Counted from the first letter of the stretch, positions 1 to 8,080 are shown. The stretch is DNA of 64,000 nucleotides from CAYNWK01 sp964400875 (GCA_964400875.1 CAYNWK010000008.1:4204-68203); one strand, 5' to 3'. The notes: generated by a model from the sequence alone, not told the origin. A program made the numbers and translations.

Positions 1-21
1 CAGAACCAGTGGACTGATCGG

Positions 22-72
22 TAAAGTTAAGGTGTTCAGGCCGGCGAAGCCGGCCTGAACACCTTAACTTTA
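22..72. terminator. Long perfect hairpin after the LysM gene
   Basis: Arms 22-45 and 49-72 are perfectly complementary (24 bp) around a GAA loop. The hairpin sits just past the stop of the minus-strand LysM gene and should end its transcript. No U-tract follows on the minus strand, so it is not a textbook intrinsic terminator. It belongs to a group of long intergenic hairpins in this window. Confidence 0.7.
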
Positions 73-92
73 TTTGGTTGATTGCTATACGA

Positions 93-1154
93 TTACCTTG
101 CCGGGATGACGATGCGCTGACCGGGAATGATCAGGCTGGGATCGTCGACCTGCGGATTGGCCTCCAGCAAGGCGTCTACGGTGGTGCGGAACTGAACGGA
201 GATCCCACTCAAGGTGTCGCCGCTCTGCACGATGTAGGCCGGCTGCCCGGTATCAGGGATCACGGTGACTGGTTCAGGGATGGTCAGCCGCTCTCCTGGA
301 TAAATCAGCCGGGTGTCCTCGATCTGCGAGTTCACCGACATCAATTCATCCACGGTCGTGCCGAAGTGGACGGCGATCTCGCTCAGCGTGTCGCCCTCTT
401 CCACTGTGTAAACTCGCCTGCCGGTGTCCGGAATGACCACCAGCGTCCCAGGCAGCACGAGCACCTGTCCGGGAGTGATCAGGCGGGAGTCTTCGATGGT
501 CGGGTTAGCCCTGAGTAAGGCGGCTACCGAGGTATTGAACTGGGCAGCAATCCCACTCAGCGTGTCGCCGCTTTGCACCGTATAGGTGCGCGCCTCTGCT
601 TCAGAAGTGACCTGAAATTCAGCGACGAGGGTTAAGCCGCCTCCCTGTGTGGCAGCCATGATCCCCCGGGTCCGTCCCGTGTTTGCACTCCGAGGGATCT
701 TCACCTGGGTGGTGAAGCGGCCCCGGGCATCCGTCTGAACCAGATGAATCGTGACCGGTTCTGTGTTCAAAACACCGGGTCCCACCCGGATTTCACTGTT
801 CGCCGGATAGTTCACGCCGGTGACCGTGATCGTCGTTCCTGCCGGACCGGAGGTCGGTTGGAGGATCAGGCTGGCGCTGCCCGTGTCCGGAATAGTTCCG
901 GAGGGGATGTCCAACACAGTTCCGGGATAGATCAGGTCGGCATCCTCGATCTGCGGGTTAGCCGCTAACAAGGCGCTTACAGACGTATCGCAGGTTTGTG
1001 CAATATCGCTCAAGGTATCACCTGAGCGAATGGTGTATTCGGTTCCACAAACTGATTGCGCCATGGCATTCTGCGTGGGGCTCAATGTCATAATCAGCAT
1101 GGCGACAATGACCAGTAGGGTGAAGAAGTGTCCTTTTTTAAGGTGCTTCCTCAT
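93..1154 (-). CDS. Secreted LysM-repeat protein with an IPT-like domain
   Basis: The 353-residue protein starts with a basic stretch and a hydrophobic signal peptide ending near the MAQS motif (about residue 32). Four LysM repeats follow, at about residues 39-84, 190-236, 247-293 and 306-351, each with the YTVQSGDTLSGIA pattern. An Ig/IPT-like beta domain (about 95-183, starting PTSGPAGTTITVTG) lies between repeats 1 and 2. LysM domains bind N-acetylglucosamine-containing glycans, so a surface-bound role is expected. No hydrolase domain is visible, so it may be a scaffold or adhesin. The start is supported by a near-perfect Shine-Dalgarno AGGAGGTGAT 8 nt upstream. Confidence 0.9.
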   Translation of the reverse strand: MRKHLKKGHFFTLLVIVAMLIMTLSPTQNAMAQSVCGTEYTIRSGDTLSDIAQTCDTSVSALLAANPQIEDADLIYPGTVLDIPSGTIPDTGSASLILQPTSGPAGTTITVTGVNYPANSEIRVGPGVLNTEPVTIHLVQTDARGRFTTQVKIPRSANTGRTRGIMAATQGGGLTLVAEFQVTSEAEARTYTVQSGDTLSGIAAQFNTSVAALLRANPTIEDSRLITPGQVLVLPGTLVVIPDTGRRVYTVEEGDTLSEIAVHFGTTVDELMSVNSQIEDTRLIYPGERLTIPEPVTVIPDTGQPAYIVQSGDTLSGISVQFRTTVDALLEANPQVDDPSLIIPGQRIVIPAR

Positions 1155-1482
1155 TGGTACGTATCACCTCCTGATGATAGGGTTTACTTTTGTCTCCGGC
1201 GCTTCTCACCCGCACGCCAGCCGCGCATTTCATAGACCTGCGAGGGTTGGGGGCGCAGGTTCTTCGGCCGTCTCTGGGTAAACTTGGTCCGGAGAAACAT
1301 TTCGGGCCGGGGATTAACCCTCGCGGTTGGTCGCTAACAGACGCGTGATTGGGAGCGGCGGGCTCTCTCAGCCGGACGCTCTTTAGATAGTCTGCGTTGC
1401 TTCGTTAGCGCAGGATGTGGTTTACGCGTCGTTCCCTTGATCTTTCCCCCTGCCAATGCGCTAATTGTTATGTTACATTAAT
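1155..1482 (-). other. Long structured 5' leader of the LysM gene
   Basis: No gene is visible between the LysM start and the SDR stop. A promoter at 1483-1511 implies a leader of roughly 320 nt. On the minus strand it holds a strong hairpin ACCTGCG/CGCAGGT (about 1230-1260), and two complementary pairs (CTCCGG with CCGGAG, GTTTAC with GTAAAC) that occur in interleaved order, as in a pseudoknot. I could not match it to a known riboswitch class. The conserved segments of the c-di-AMP (ydaO) class, which often precedes cell-wall genes, were looked for and not found. Confidence 0.4.
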
Positions 1483-1511
1483 ACTATAAGGGATTGGAGA
1501 AGCCTCGTCAA
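1483..1511 (-). promoter_or_regulatory. Predicted housekeeping promoter of the LysM gene
   Basis: On the minus strand TTGACG (1511-1506) and TATAGT (1488-1483) are separated by exactly 17 nt. It lies just downstream of the SDR stop codon and points at the LysM gene. Confidence 0.6.
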
Positions 1512-1523
1512 TGGGGGATTTCC

Positions 1524-2435
1524 CTACCTTTCGACCACTTCCCGGTAGTATTTTCCCCAATTAGGCCGCCGGCCATCGATGTCGGTGAAGCCATATTCCT
1601 CCGCCAGGCCCCAGGAACTCAGCGCCTGCCCTGTTTTCTCGATAGCGTCCGGGTCTGCAGCTAAGGCGGCGATTGCCCGCCCGACGAAGTAAGGCGTTTC
1701 GGATGCGATGAAATGGGGATCTTGCCGGGCGCCCTCAAGCCAGTTCTCCTCGGTCACGCCGAAGTGCTCAAGCATCGCCTCGGAGCGCAGGAAGCCGGGC
1801 GTGACCGCCAGGGCGGTGACCCCGTGCGGTCGCAGATCTTCAGCCATGGCGTAGGCCAGCCGGATGGCGGAGGTCTTCGCCAGATCGTAGAACAGGTTGC
1901 CGCGATAATCCAGCGTATCGCCGTCGGTGATCTCGACGATCAGGCCTTTGCCTCGAGCGACCATCAGGGGCGCGGCAAAGCGGCTGGTGATGATATGGGA
2001 ATGCACCGCCCGGGTCTGCATCAGCAGGCCTTTTTCCAGGCTGAGTTCCCAAAAGGGCGCGCCCCATTCAGCCAGTTGATCCCCGCCCCAGACATCGTTG
2101 ACCAGCACGTCGAGCTGCCCGTGTTCCTCGCGGACGGTATCGAACAGCGCCGCAACCTGTTCGGGAATGGTGTGATCAACCTGCCTGGGGATGCCCACAC
2201 CCCCGTAGCGGGTGACCATCTCGGCGGTCTCCTCGATGGTTTCGGGGCGGTTCTGCAGTTCGAACGGGGAGGCACCGGATGGAATTGAGTCGTGACGGTT
2301 GGCGCGCGTGCTGCGGCCTGTGCAAATTACCGTCGCGCCGGCTTCGCCAAGCATGCAAGCGATGCCGCGTCCTGCGCCGCGCGTCGCTCCGGCGACGACA
2401 GCGAGTTTACCGCTTAAAGGTCTCACGGCAAGCAT
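1524..2435 (-). CDS. SDR family oxidoreductase
   Basis: This 303-residue protein is a short-chain dehydrogenase with the Rossmann motif GATRGAGRG at residues 16-24, the NDVWGG segment (113-118) in place of NAG, and the catalytic YDLAK pair (Y183, K187). The usual catalytic Ser position is occupied by the VEITDGD segment, as in DHRS1-like members. The fold binds NAD(P)(H); the substrate is unknown. Only 2 nt separate its ATG from the stop of the upstream acetyltransferase-like gene, so the two are very likely co-translated. Confidence 0.9.
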   Translation of the reverse strand: MLAVRPLSGKLAVVAGATRGAGRGIACMLGEAGATVICTGRSTRANRHDSIPSGASPFELQNRPETIEETAEMVTRYGGVGIPRQVDHTIPEQVAALFDTVREEHGQLDVLVNDVWGGDQLAEWGAPFWELSLEKGLLMQTRAVHSHIITSRFAAPLMVARGKGLIVEITDGDTLDYRGNLFYDLAKTSAIRLAYAMAEDLRPHGVTALAVTPGFLRSEAMLEHFGVTEENWLEGARQDPHFIASETPYFVGRAIAALAADPDAIEKTGQALSSWGLAEEYGFTDIDGRRPNWGKYYREVVER

Positions 2436-2437
2436 TC

Positions 2438-3289
2438 TTAATAAATGGGTTTCTCGACCAGGACCAGTTCCTCCCAGCCTTCATTCAACAACACCTGGTC
2501 GATGACGAATAGTTCGCTGAAGCCGTTAGCCAGGAAAAACGGCAGCGGCCCGTTGGGAAAAGCGCTGCGCCGGCCGGCGACTGCCTGCACGCGTTCATAA
2601 CCGTGCTCGGCCAGGTGGGCGAACAATCGCTCAAGCAGCGCGGCCCGGTAATCCGGGCCGCGCGCCAGCCCGTAGATACAGGTGATCAACGCGTAAGAAG
2701 CGCGCTTCTCCGGCAGCGGGTATGGGACCAGGTTGGCAGGCAGGAATTCCACTACTCCAACCGGGCTCTCTCTCCGGTATGCAACGTAACCCAGCGCGCC
2801 TCGCGGTAAGCCCGCCTGCATATAGGACAGCCACTCCCCTTTGGCCTGACGACCTTGCCGAGCGCCGCCTGGATGACAAAGCAAACAGGCGTCTTCGTAA
2901 TTGTATTCACCAAGGGGATGGATGCGTTCCGGGGTGGCTGCCGGGACAGGCGTTTGCGGTTGGGTTGGCTTGGTGTTGAGCGGACCAAATCGAGCCAAGC
3001 GCGCCAGGGTATCTGCCTGGGTGGGAGAAGGCAGGCGCAGCCGCTGGTTGATCACGGTGAGGAATGGAAAGAAGAGGTGATGCTCTTCGGCCAGGTCAGG
3101 TTTGGCCATCACGTCTACGACGTCCAGCGTCCCCCCGGTCCGGTCGGCGGCGAGCTGAGCCTGGCCGATGGACCAGGTGGTCCAGGGGCATTGAAAACCG
3201 AAGTGCAGCACGAGGAAATGGGGGTCCATGAACTCCATGAGGTCGATCCCCGAACGAGGGTTGGCAGGGGGCGTCTGCCGAGCGCCCAT
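2438..3289 (-). CDS. GNAT-like protein with an N-terminal thioredoxin-like domain
   Basis: A 283-residue protein. Residues about 23-95 (LVLHFGFQCPWTTW and following) look like a thioredoxin-like or YoaP-type fold with one Cys. Residues about 145-270 resemble a GNAT acetyltransferase (GALGYVAYRRESPVGVVEFLP, then YERVQAVAGRR and FFLANGF). A CLLC pair near residue 136 may bind metal. The acetyl acceptor is unknown. A start at residue 18 (MEFMDPHF) is also possible because no clear ribosome binding site precedes the first ATG. It heads a two-gene unit with the SDR gene. Confidence 0.7.
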   Translation of the reverse strand: MGARQTPPANPRSGIDLMEFMDPHFLVLHFGFQCPWTTWSIGQAQLAADRTGGTLDVVDVMAKPDLAEEHHLFFPFLTVINQRLRLPSPTQADTLARLARFGPLNTKPTQPQTPVPAATPERIHPLGEYNYEDACLLCHPGGARQGRQAKGEWLSYMQAGLPRGALGYVAYRRESPVGVVEFLPANLVPYPLPEKRASYALITCIYGLARGPDYRAALLERLFAHLAEHGYERVQAVAGRRSAFPNGPLPFFLANGFSELFVIDQVLLNEGWEELVLVEKPIY

Positions 3290-3352
3290 GATCTTGCTGC
3301 CAACTACGAAAGTCTAGCTTTAATTGTATATCGAATTTGCAGGATTTTTCGA

Positions 3353-3874
3353 TCAATCCTGCGCGCCGAGCTCTGCCAATAGCTTTCTCCCGCGGGCGCG
3401 CATCGCCGGGCTGCCCTTAGCGGTCAGCTGCTCCAGCACCGGGATCACCTTTTGGCGTAAGCTGGCGTCGCCTGCAGCCAGCTCGGCCAGGGCTTGCATC
3501 GCATTGGTTTTGACGATCTTGCTGTCGTCCTCCAGATAATCGAAGAGCAGCGCCACAGCGAGCTGGCGCTCGCGAGCATCGAGGCGCAGGCGGGGGATCA
3601 GCTGGGCAACGTGCCAGCGCATTTCTTGCCGGCCTTGTGAGGCGACCTGGTCGAGCAGCATCTCCGTGTAAGGCTGCAGCCATTCAGGCCGCCGAGCGCT
3701 GATCTTTTCCAACGCGTCGGCGGCGCGCATGCGCACCAGCTCGTCTTCCGCGAACAAGCCTTGAAAGAGCGGCTCGAAGAGCGCCTCATCCTCGAGTACT
3801 TGGGCGACGACTTCATCGACCCGCCCTATTGAGCGCCGGTCGCCGCCGGTCAGCTTTTCCAGGATGGTGTGCAT
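3353..3874 (-). CDS. HEAT-repeat protein
   Basis: The 173-residue protein starts at MHTILEKLTGG and consists of helical pairs of the HEAT/PBS type: repeated patterns such as DELVRMRAADALEKIS, QEMRWHVAQLIPRL and SKIVKTNAMQALAELA. Such scaffolds usually mediate protein contacts; no catalytic motif is visible. The reading frame stays open upstream to 4219, but that part only mirrors the DinB gene in another frame, so the internal ATG is preferred. It lies 26 nt downstream of the DinB gene, probably in the same transcript. Confidence 0.75.
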   Translation of the reverse strand: MHTILEKLTGGDRRSIGRVDEVVAQVLEDEALFEPLFQGLFAEDELVRMRAADALEKISARRPEWLQPYTEMLLDQVASQGRQEMRWHVAQLIPRLRLDARERQLAVALLFDYLEDDSKIVKTNAMQALAELAAGDASLRQKVIPVLEQLTAKGSPAMRARGRKLLAELGAQD

Positions 3875-3900
3875 AAGGATGTTCTCTACTGAGGGATTAT

Positions 3901-4392
3901 TTATGGGTTTCGATCTGCCGGCCAGGTGCCCATCACCTGCCGCAGGACGGCGAACTCGCCGATGTGATAAGCGTTGTGATCGCTGACGACCAGGATCTCC
4001 CGCAAGATCGTATATCGTTCGCCCTGGGGCATGGGGGCGTACAGATCGGTCTCCGGGTCGGCGACGATCTCCTGTAAAGCGCGCAGATCGGCACGGAACG
4101 AGGCAAGGGTCTGGTCCCATTGCTCCTGGTTTGCTTTTATCTCGGGCGACGGCCAATACCCTTCCGGCCAGTCCGGCGATTCGTGCTCGGGATTGCGGAT
4201 GAATTCCAGGATATCCCATTGCGTGATGCGGATATGTTCCAGGATCTGCCAGGGTGTGTAGGGCGTGTTGGGTGGGCGGCGGTTGAAAGCCTCTGGCGGA
4301 TAATCCGCCACCGCCTGGTCGAGACCCATGTGGGCGTTGCCGCCGCGCAGCAGCGCCAGCAATTGTTGACGTACCAGCTTGTCATCTTGCAT
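3901..4392 (-). CDS. DinB-family protein
   Basis: A 163-residue four-helix DinB/YfiT-like protein. The metal-binding His pattern of the family is present: H in WQILEHIRITQWD and paired His in VVSDHNAYHIGEF. Members include thiol-dependent S-transferases and nuclease-like proteins; the reaction is not assigned here. The start at MQDDKLVRQQ is chosen because GGAGG lies 6 nt upstream; the longer open frame has no such signal. A TATAAT box about 40 nt upstream fits this start. Confidence 0.85.
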   Translation of the reverse strand: MQDDKLVRQQLLALLRGGNAHMGLDQAVADYPPEAFNRRPPNTPYTPWQILEHIRITQWDILEFIRNPEHESPDWPEGYWPSPEIKANQEQWDQTLASFRADLRALQEIVADPETDLYAPMPQGERYTILREILVVSDHNAYHIGEFAVLRQVMGTWPADRNP

Positions 4393-4431
4393 AGAAACCT
4401 CCAGTTTTCCCTGAACTGCGTAAGTCCTACA

Positions 4432-4437
4432 ATTATA
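4432..4437 (-). promoter_or_regulatory. Possible -10 box for the DinB/HEAT unit
   Basis: A minus-strand TATAAT lies about 40 nt upstream of the DinB start. The -35 region is weak, so only the -10 element is proposed. Confidence 0.4.
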
Positions 4438-4676
4438 AGAGCAGGATTGTATGGTCGCATCGGAATGTATATCATAAGGTATATCCGAAATGTGTATCTG
4501 GATACATCGACTCCCGGTTTTCGCTGTGCTATCCTTAGAGTGAAATCGCTCTCTGTGTCTTAAAGTCAATCAGTTCAAGAGGCAGCTCAGGGTGTTTTGT
4601 CCTTTTGAGCACGCGAGTACGCAACTTTTGGGGTAAATCTCAATCTTAATAGGTCAAAAGAAAGGAAAATTAAAAA

Positions 4677-4988
4677 ATGCGTGATCAATATCACGAACCA
4701 GCCAGCGAACTACCGGATGAGACGCGTACATTCGCACGCGTCAATACATCGCTGATCGAGGAAGCTGAGGCCATCGGCTGGTACGAGCAGCGTATTGCAG
4801 TGGAGCCAGATCCCGACGCCCGGGCGTTGATGAAGCACGCCCAGAAGGAAGAATTCATCCACTTTGGTATGGACCTGGAGTTCTTGCTGCGCCGCAAATC
4901 GGTGTGGCGTAAGCTGCTTAAGAACATGCTTTTTAAAGAAGGTGATCTGGTAGAGTTAGCCGAGAACGCTGAGGAAGATACGCTGTAA
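4677..4988 (+). CDS. Encapsulated-ferritin-like (EncFtn) protein
   Basis: This 103-residue protein matches the EncFtn family: short two-helix ferritins that form the ferroxidase site at a dimer interface and normally act inside encapsulin shells. The key residues line up with the Rhodospirillum rubrum protein: E29, W35 and Y36 in EEAEAIGWYEQR, then E59 and H62 in QKEEFIHFGMDLEFL. It should oxidise Fe(II). The C-terminus (ELAENAEEDTL) lacks an obvious encapsulin-targeting peptide, and no encapsulin shell gene is seen in the window. AAAGGAAA about 9 nt upstream acts as ribosome binding site. Confidence 0.85.
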   Translation: MRDQYHEPASELPDETRTFARVNTSLIEEAEAIGWYEQRIAVEPDPDARALMKHAQKEEFIHFGMDLEFLLRRKSVWRKLLKNMLFKEGDLVELAENAEEDTL

Positions 4989-5012
4989 CATGGATAGCGA
5001 GCGTTGAGAGTA

Positions 5013-5306
5013 ATGGGTTACGCGGTTCAATGGGGAACTGGGGGTCCGGCAGTTTTTGAAATGCACGAGATGCCTTAACCCGAACCGGGCGTTAATGAAG
5101 TACTGGTCCGGGTGCACGCCACGTTGGTGAACCCGGTGGACGCGAAAGTCCACCAGACAGGGTCGTGGGCGGTACAGCCTCCGGACATTATCGGTTACGA
5201 TGTTTCCGGAGTGATTGAGACGATAGGCGAGGGAGTGGTAGGTTTTGTCGTCGGGAATGTTTCCAGCAGGACCTGTTATTACAGCCCGGATAGCCAGAAA
5301 GCGTAA
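5013..5306 (+). pseudogene. Remnant of a zinc-type alcohol dehydrogenase / quinone oxidoreductase
   Basis: In one frame the translation reads like the GroES-like N-terminus of MDR oxidoreductases: GGPAVFEMHEMP, an in-frame TAA, then PEPGVNEVLVRVHATLVNPVDAK and PPDIIGYDVSGVIETIGEGV. The stop at about 5076 and loss of the whole catalytic and cofactor part show that it is broken. It lies between the EncFtn gene and the lipid kinase gene. Confidence 0.75.
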
Positions 5307-5312
5307 GCACGC

Positions 5313-6230
5313 ATGCAAGCGACCTTGATCTACAATGCGCAAGCAGGTTTGATGCACCCGCTCGAACCCAACGAGATCCTCGCCGGGTTGGAGTCAGCCG
5401 GTTTCGAGGCGGTTTACCGGCCCACGGAAAGCGAGGCGGACCTGGATGAGGCTCTGGAGGGCGTCCAGGGGTTGGTGGTCACCGCCGGAGGGGACGGCAC
5501 CGTGCGAGCCGTGGCCGCGCGCCTTGCAGAACAAGAGGTGTATCTCACCCCGCTGCCGATGGGCACCGCCAATAATATCGCTTCCGTATTGGGGGTGAAA
5601 GGCCCACCTTTGGAGATCATCGCTGGGTTATCCAATCCCCGCGAGCAAGTTATCGATCTCGGCCTGGTTGAGGGCATGAACGGGGCGTACGATTTTATCG
5701 AATCGTTTGGCTGCGGCTTGTACGCCGATACCCTGGCGGCCTATCATCCTGAAGAGGGCAAAAGCATCGCCCGGGGACTGCGTTCCATCTCCGAGACTAT
5801 CGACAGCTACGAGCCACGCTTTTACCAGCTCTGGCTCGACGGCGAGGATATCTCCGGAGATTACTTGCTGGTGGAGGCGATGAATACGCCCACGTTAGGG
5901 CCGCGCATCAATCTGTGCCCGCAAGCCGACCCAGGTGACGGGGACCTCGATGTGGTGCTGATCCATGCCGATGTTGAGCCGAAGTATTTGCAGTATCTGG
6001 CCAGCCTATTCCTGGGAGAGCTGGAGGCGCTGCCAACCGTGGGAGTGCAGCGCGCCCGTCATTTGCAGATCGACAGGGGTGGATTCCCGCTGCATGTGGA
6101 TGCAAAGGTGCTGGATGAAGGCGCTTCCGAATTGAAGCAGATGGAGGTAGACGCAGCGGATAGCAAGTTGCAAGTCAGTTTGCGCGCCAAGGCGTTGCGC
6201 TTTTTATTACCCAAAGGAGAAACGGATTAG
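5313..6230 (+). CDS. Diacylglycerol kinase family lipid kinase
   Basis: A 305-residue DAGK/YegS-type kinase. The nucleotide-binding GGDGT motif is near residue 60 (VVTAGGDGTVRAVA) and the PLPMGTANN motif near 88. The C-terminal half is the expected beta-sandwich. It should phosphorylate a lipid hydroxyl (diacylglycerol or sphingoid-type base) at the inner membrane face; the natural substrate is not predictable. It opens a plus-strand unit with the PHP gene (1 nt gap) and the uracil-DNA glycosylase gene. Confidence 0.85.
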   Translation: MQATLIYNAQAGLMHPLEPNEILAGLESAGFEAVYRPTESEADLDEALEGVQGLVVTAGGDGTVRAVAARLAEQEVYLTPLPMGTANNIASVLGVKGPPLEIIAGLSNPREQVIDLGLVEGMNGAYDFIESFGCGLYADTLAAYHPEEGKSIARGLRSISETIDSYEPRFYQLWLDGEDISGDYLLVEAMNTPTLGPRINLCPQADPGDGDLDVVLIHADVEPKYLQYLASLFLGELEALPTVGVQRARHLQIDRGGFPLHVDAKVLDEGASELKQMEVDAADSKLQVSLRAKALRFLLPKGETD

Positions 6231-6231
6231 C

Positions 6232-7062
6232 ATGACGATCATTGAGAATCACCAGGCTGTGGATGCTGAGGGCTCTACGCAAGAAACTCACTGGACGCCT
6301 GAGGAGATCGATGACATCGAAGCTGCGGGAGCAGTGCCCAAGGAGCAGCGCAGACCGGACCCCCAACTGATGCGCATCGACCTGCACTGCCACACAGAAG
6401 CCTCACCGGATTGCAGTACTCCCCTGGAGCGTGTACCGGATCGTTGTCGCCAGCGAGGCATCGTCGTACAAGCCATTACCGACCATAATCATATCTGGGG
6501 CGCACAGAAACTGGTCGAACTGGCCGCGGAGGATCGAACAACGGCACTACCGCCGGTCAGATTCATCGTTGGGGAGGAGATCAGCACCCGACAGGGTGAG
6601 TTGATCGGCTTGTTTTTAAAGCGCCAGGTGGAAGCTGGGTTGAGTCCCGAAGAGACGGTCGCCGAAATCGAAGATCAGGGCGGTTTGGTGCTGCTGCCTC
6701 ACGGTTTCGACCCGCTCAAGCGCTGGCGTTTGCAAGCGAAGGCGCGCCAGCGCATCGCCGAAAGCATCGAAATCGTGGAGACGTTCAACACGCGCATCTC
6801 AAGGCCGCGCTGGAACCGGGAAGCGGTCAGCTGGGCGGAGGAGCACGATGCCTTAATGAGCGCCGGGTCGGACGCCCACACGCTGGCGGACATCGGCAGC
6901 GCCTGGGTGGAAGTGCCCGCCCGGTCCATAGACCAGCCAAACGATCTGTTGGCCGCTTTGCAGGGTGGCGTGCCAGTCGGTCATTGGCGGCACCCGGCGC
7001 TGGCTTTCCTGTACAAGTGGTGGGATCGCACGCGCCGCAGGGCCCTTGCATGGGTTCATTAG
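6232..7062 (+). CDS. PHP-domain metal-dependent hydrolase
   Basis: This 276-residue protein has the four PHP motifs: IDLHCHTEASPDC (about 46-58), AITDHNHIWG, VGEEIST and the C-terminal SAGSDAHTLADIG. Stand-alone PHP proteins of this length are usually phosphoesterases acting on small phosphate esters or nucleotides. The first 40 residues are an acidic extension without a recognisable domain. Its start follows the lipid kinase stop by one base, so coupled translation is likely. Confidence 0.85.
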   Translation: MTIIENHQAVDAEGSTQETHWTPEEIDDIEAAGAVPKEQRRPDPQLMRIDLHCHTEASPDCSTPLERVPDRCRQRGIVVQAITDHNHIWGAQKLVELAAEDRTTALPPVRFIVGEEISTRQGELIGLFLKRQVEAGLSPEETVAEIEDQGGLVLLPHGFDPLKRWRLQAKARQRIAESIEIVETFNTRISRPRWNREAVSWAEEHDALMSAGSDAHTLADIGSAWVEVPARSIDQPNDLLAALQGGVPVGHWRHPALAFLYKWWDRTRRRALAWVH

Positions 7063-7071
7063 GAGGGAGAG

Positions 7072-7671
7072 ATGGCTGATACAAAACCCCAACAGATGGA
7101 TGCAATTCAACAAGAGATCGAAGCGCTAACCGCTTCGCCGCTTTACGATTACCGCCTGGAGAACGGTTACCAGCCTGTGATTGGCGAGGGCAGCCCGGAT
7201 GCAGCAGTGATGTTCATCGGCGAAGCGCCCGGCAAGAAAGAAGCCAAGACCGGGCGGCCTTTTGTTGGAGCCTCCGGGAGCGTACTGGACGAACTGCTCG
7301 AATCGATTGGCCTGATCCGGGAGCAAGTTTACATCACCAACGTGGTCAAAGACCGACCCCCGGACAACCGCGATCCGAAGGAGGATGAGATCGAGCTGTA
7401 CGCGCCCTTTTTGCGCCGCCAGATCGAGATCATCCAGCCGAAGGTGATCGCCACACTGGGGCGCTTTGCCATGCAGTTCATTCTAAAGACCTTCGATCGC
7501 CCCGAACAGGATTGGAAGATCAGCTCGCTGCACGGGGAACCGCTAACAGCTGAAGCGAACTACGGTGAAGTTATCATATTGCCGCTGTACCACCCGGCTG
7601 TAGTGCTTTACCGGCGCGATCAGCGCGATACGCTGGAAGAGGATTTCCGTGTCTTGCGCAAGTACCTGTAA
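7072..7671 (+). CDS. Uracil-DNA glycosylase superfamily, cysteine-free family 4-like
   Basis: The 199-residue protein carries the family 4 motif I (GEAPGKKEAKTGRPFVGASG, about 50-69), YITNVVKDRPPDNRDP, the LG segment of ATLGRFAMQF, and the HPAVVLYRR motif near the C-terminus. It should excise uracil from DNA. All four Cys that hold the [4Fe-4S] cluster in classical family 4 enzymes are missing; the usual KCRPP reads KDRPP, and the protein has no Cys at all. The ribosome binding site AGGAGGGAG precedes the ATG. It follows the PHP gene by 9 nt. Confidence 0.8.
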   Translation: MADTKPQQMDAIQQEIEALTASPLYDYRLENGYQPVIGEGSPDAAVMFIGEAPGKKEAKTGRPFVGASGSVLDELLESIGLIREQVYITNVVKDRPPDNRDPKEDEIELYAPFLRRQIEIIQPKVIATLGRFAMQFILKTFDRPEQDWKISSLHGEPLTAEANYGEVIILPLYHPAVVLYRRDQRDTLEEDFRVLRKYL

Positions 7672-7802
7672 ACCTGGTCTACAGATTACACAGGTAATTG
7701 ACAACGACCAGCACGGCTATGCCTCGCAAAATGCATCGGCGCTGGAGGGTATGCTGGGGGGATCAGAAGGTTAAAAAGAGGAGTAGCTGGCGCCTTTAGC
7801 GT

Positions 7803-7808
7803 TATAAT
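7803..7808 (+). promoter_or_regulatory. Predicted -10 box for the Cys-rich small protein
   Basis: A perfect TATAAT lies about 107 nt upstream of the small Cys-rich gene in a stretch without other genes. The matching -35 is weak (AGTAGC region). Confidence 0.4.
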
Positions 7809-7914
7809 ACCGGTGGATAGCGATCCAACCCAGCGATCCAGCGAACAACGCAGGGATCGGCGCTGCATCCGACATCGACCTTGTTCAAGTTTTAGTAAAA
7901 GGAGGACGAGGCTT

Positions 7915-8073
7915 ATGGCTACCTATGCAGATGTCGTCTACTGTGATGGGTGTGGGGTGGAGATCATTGGGGCTCCGGTGGTGGTCGATGGCAGACACTA
8001 CTGCTGCCAGGATTGCGCCCACGGCCTGGAATGTGACTGCAAGCCGGAAGTGGAGATCGACCTTACCGCCTGA
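7915..8073 (+). CDS. Small Cys-rich metallothionein-like protein
   Basis: A 52-residue protein with Cys at 10, 13, 30, 31, 34, 40 and 42 plus His 28 and 36. The layout YCxxC, then DGRHYCCQDCAHG and a final CDC, resembles bacterial metallothioneins of the SmtA type (zinc-finger-like core with GxxYC..C) but is shorter in the tail. Zinc storage or buffering is inferred. A strong ribosome binding site (AAAGGAGG) lies 8 nt upstream. An alternative is a plain zinc ribbon of unknown role. Confidence 0.7.
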   Translation: MATYADVVYCDGCGVEIIGAPVVVDGRHYCCQDCAHGLECDCKPEVEIDLTA

Positions 8074-8080
8074 GGATGTT

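Noticed and set aside
1155..1475. c-di-AMP (ydaO) riboswitch before the LysM gene
   Set aside because: The expected conserved segments (GGGGAACCCA and CAGCUAACCUCG types) are not present in the leader.
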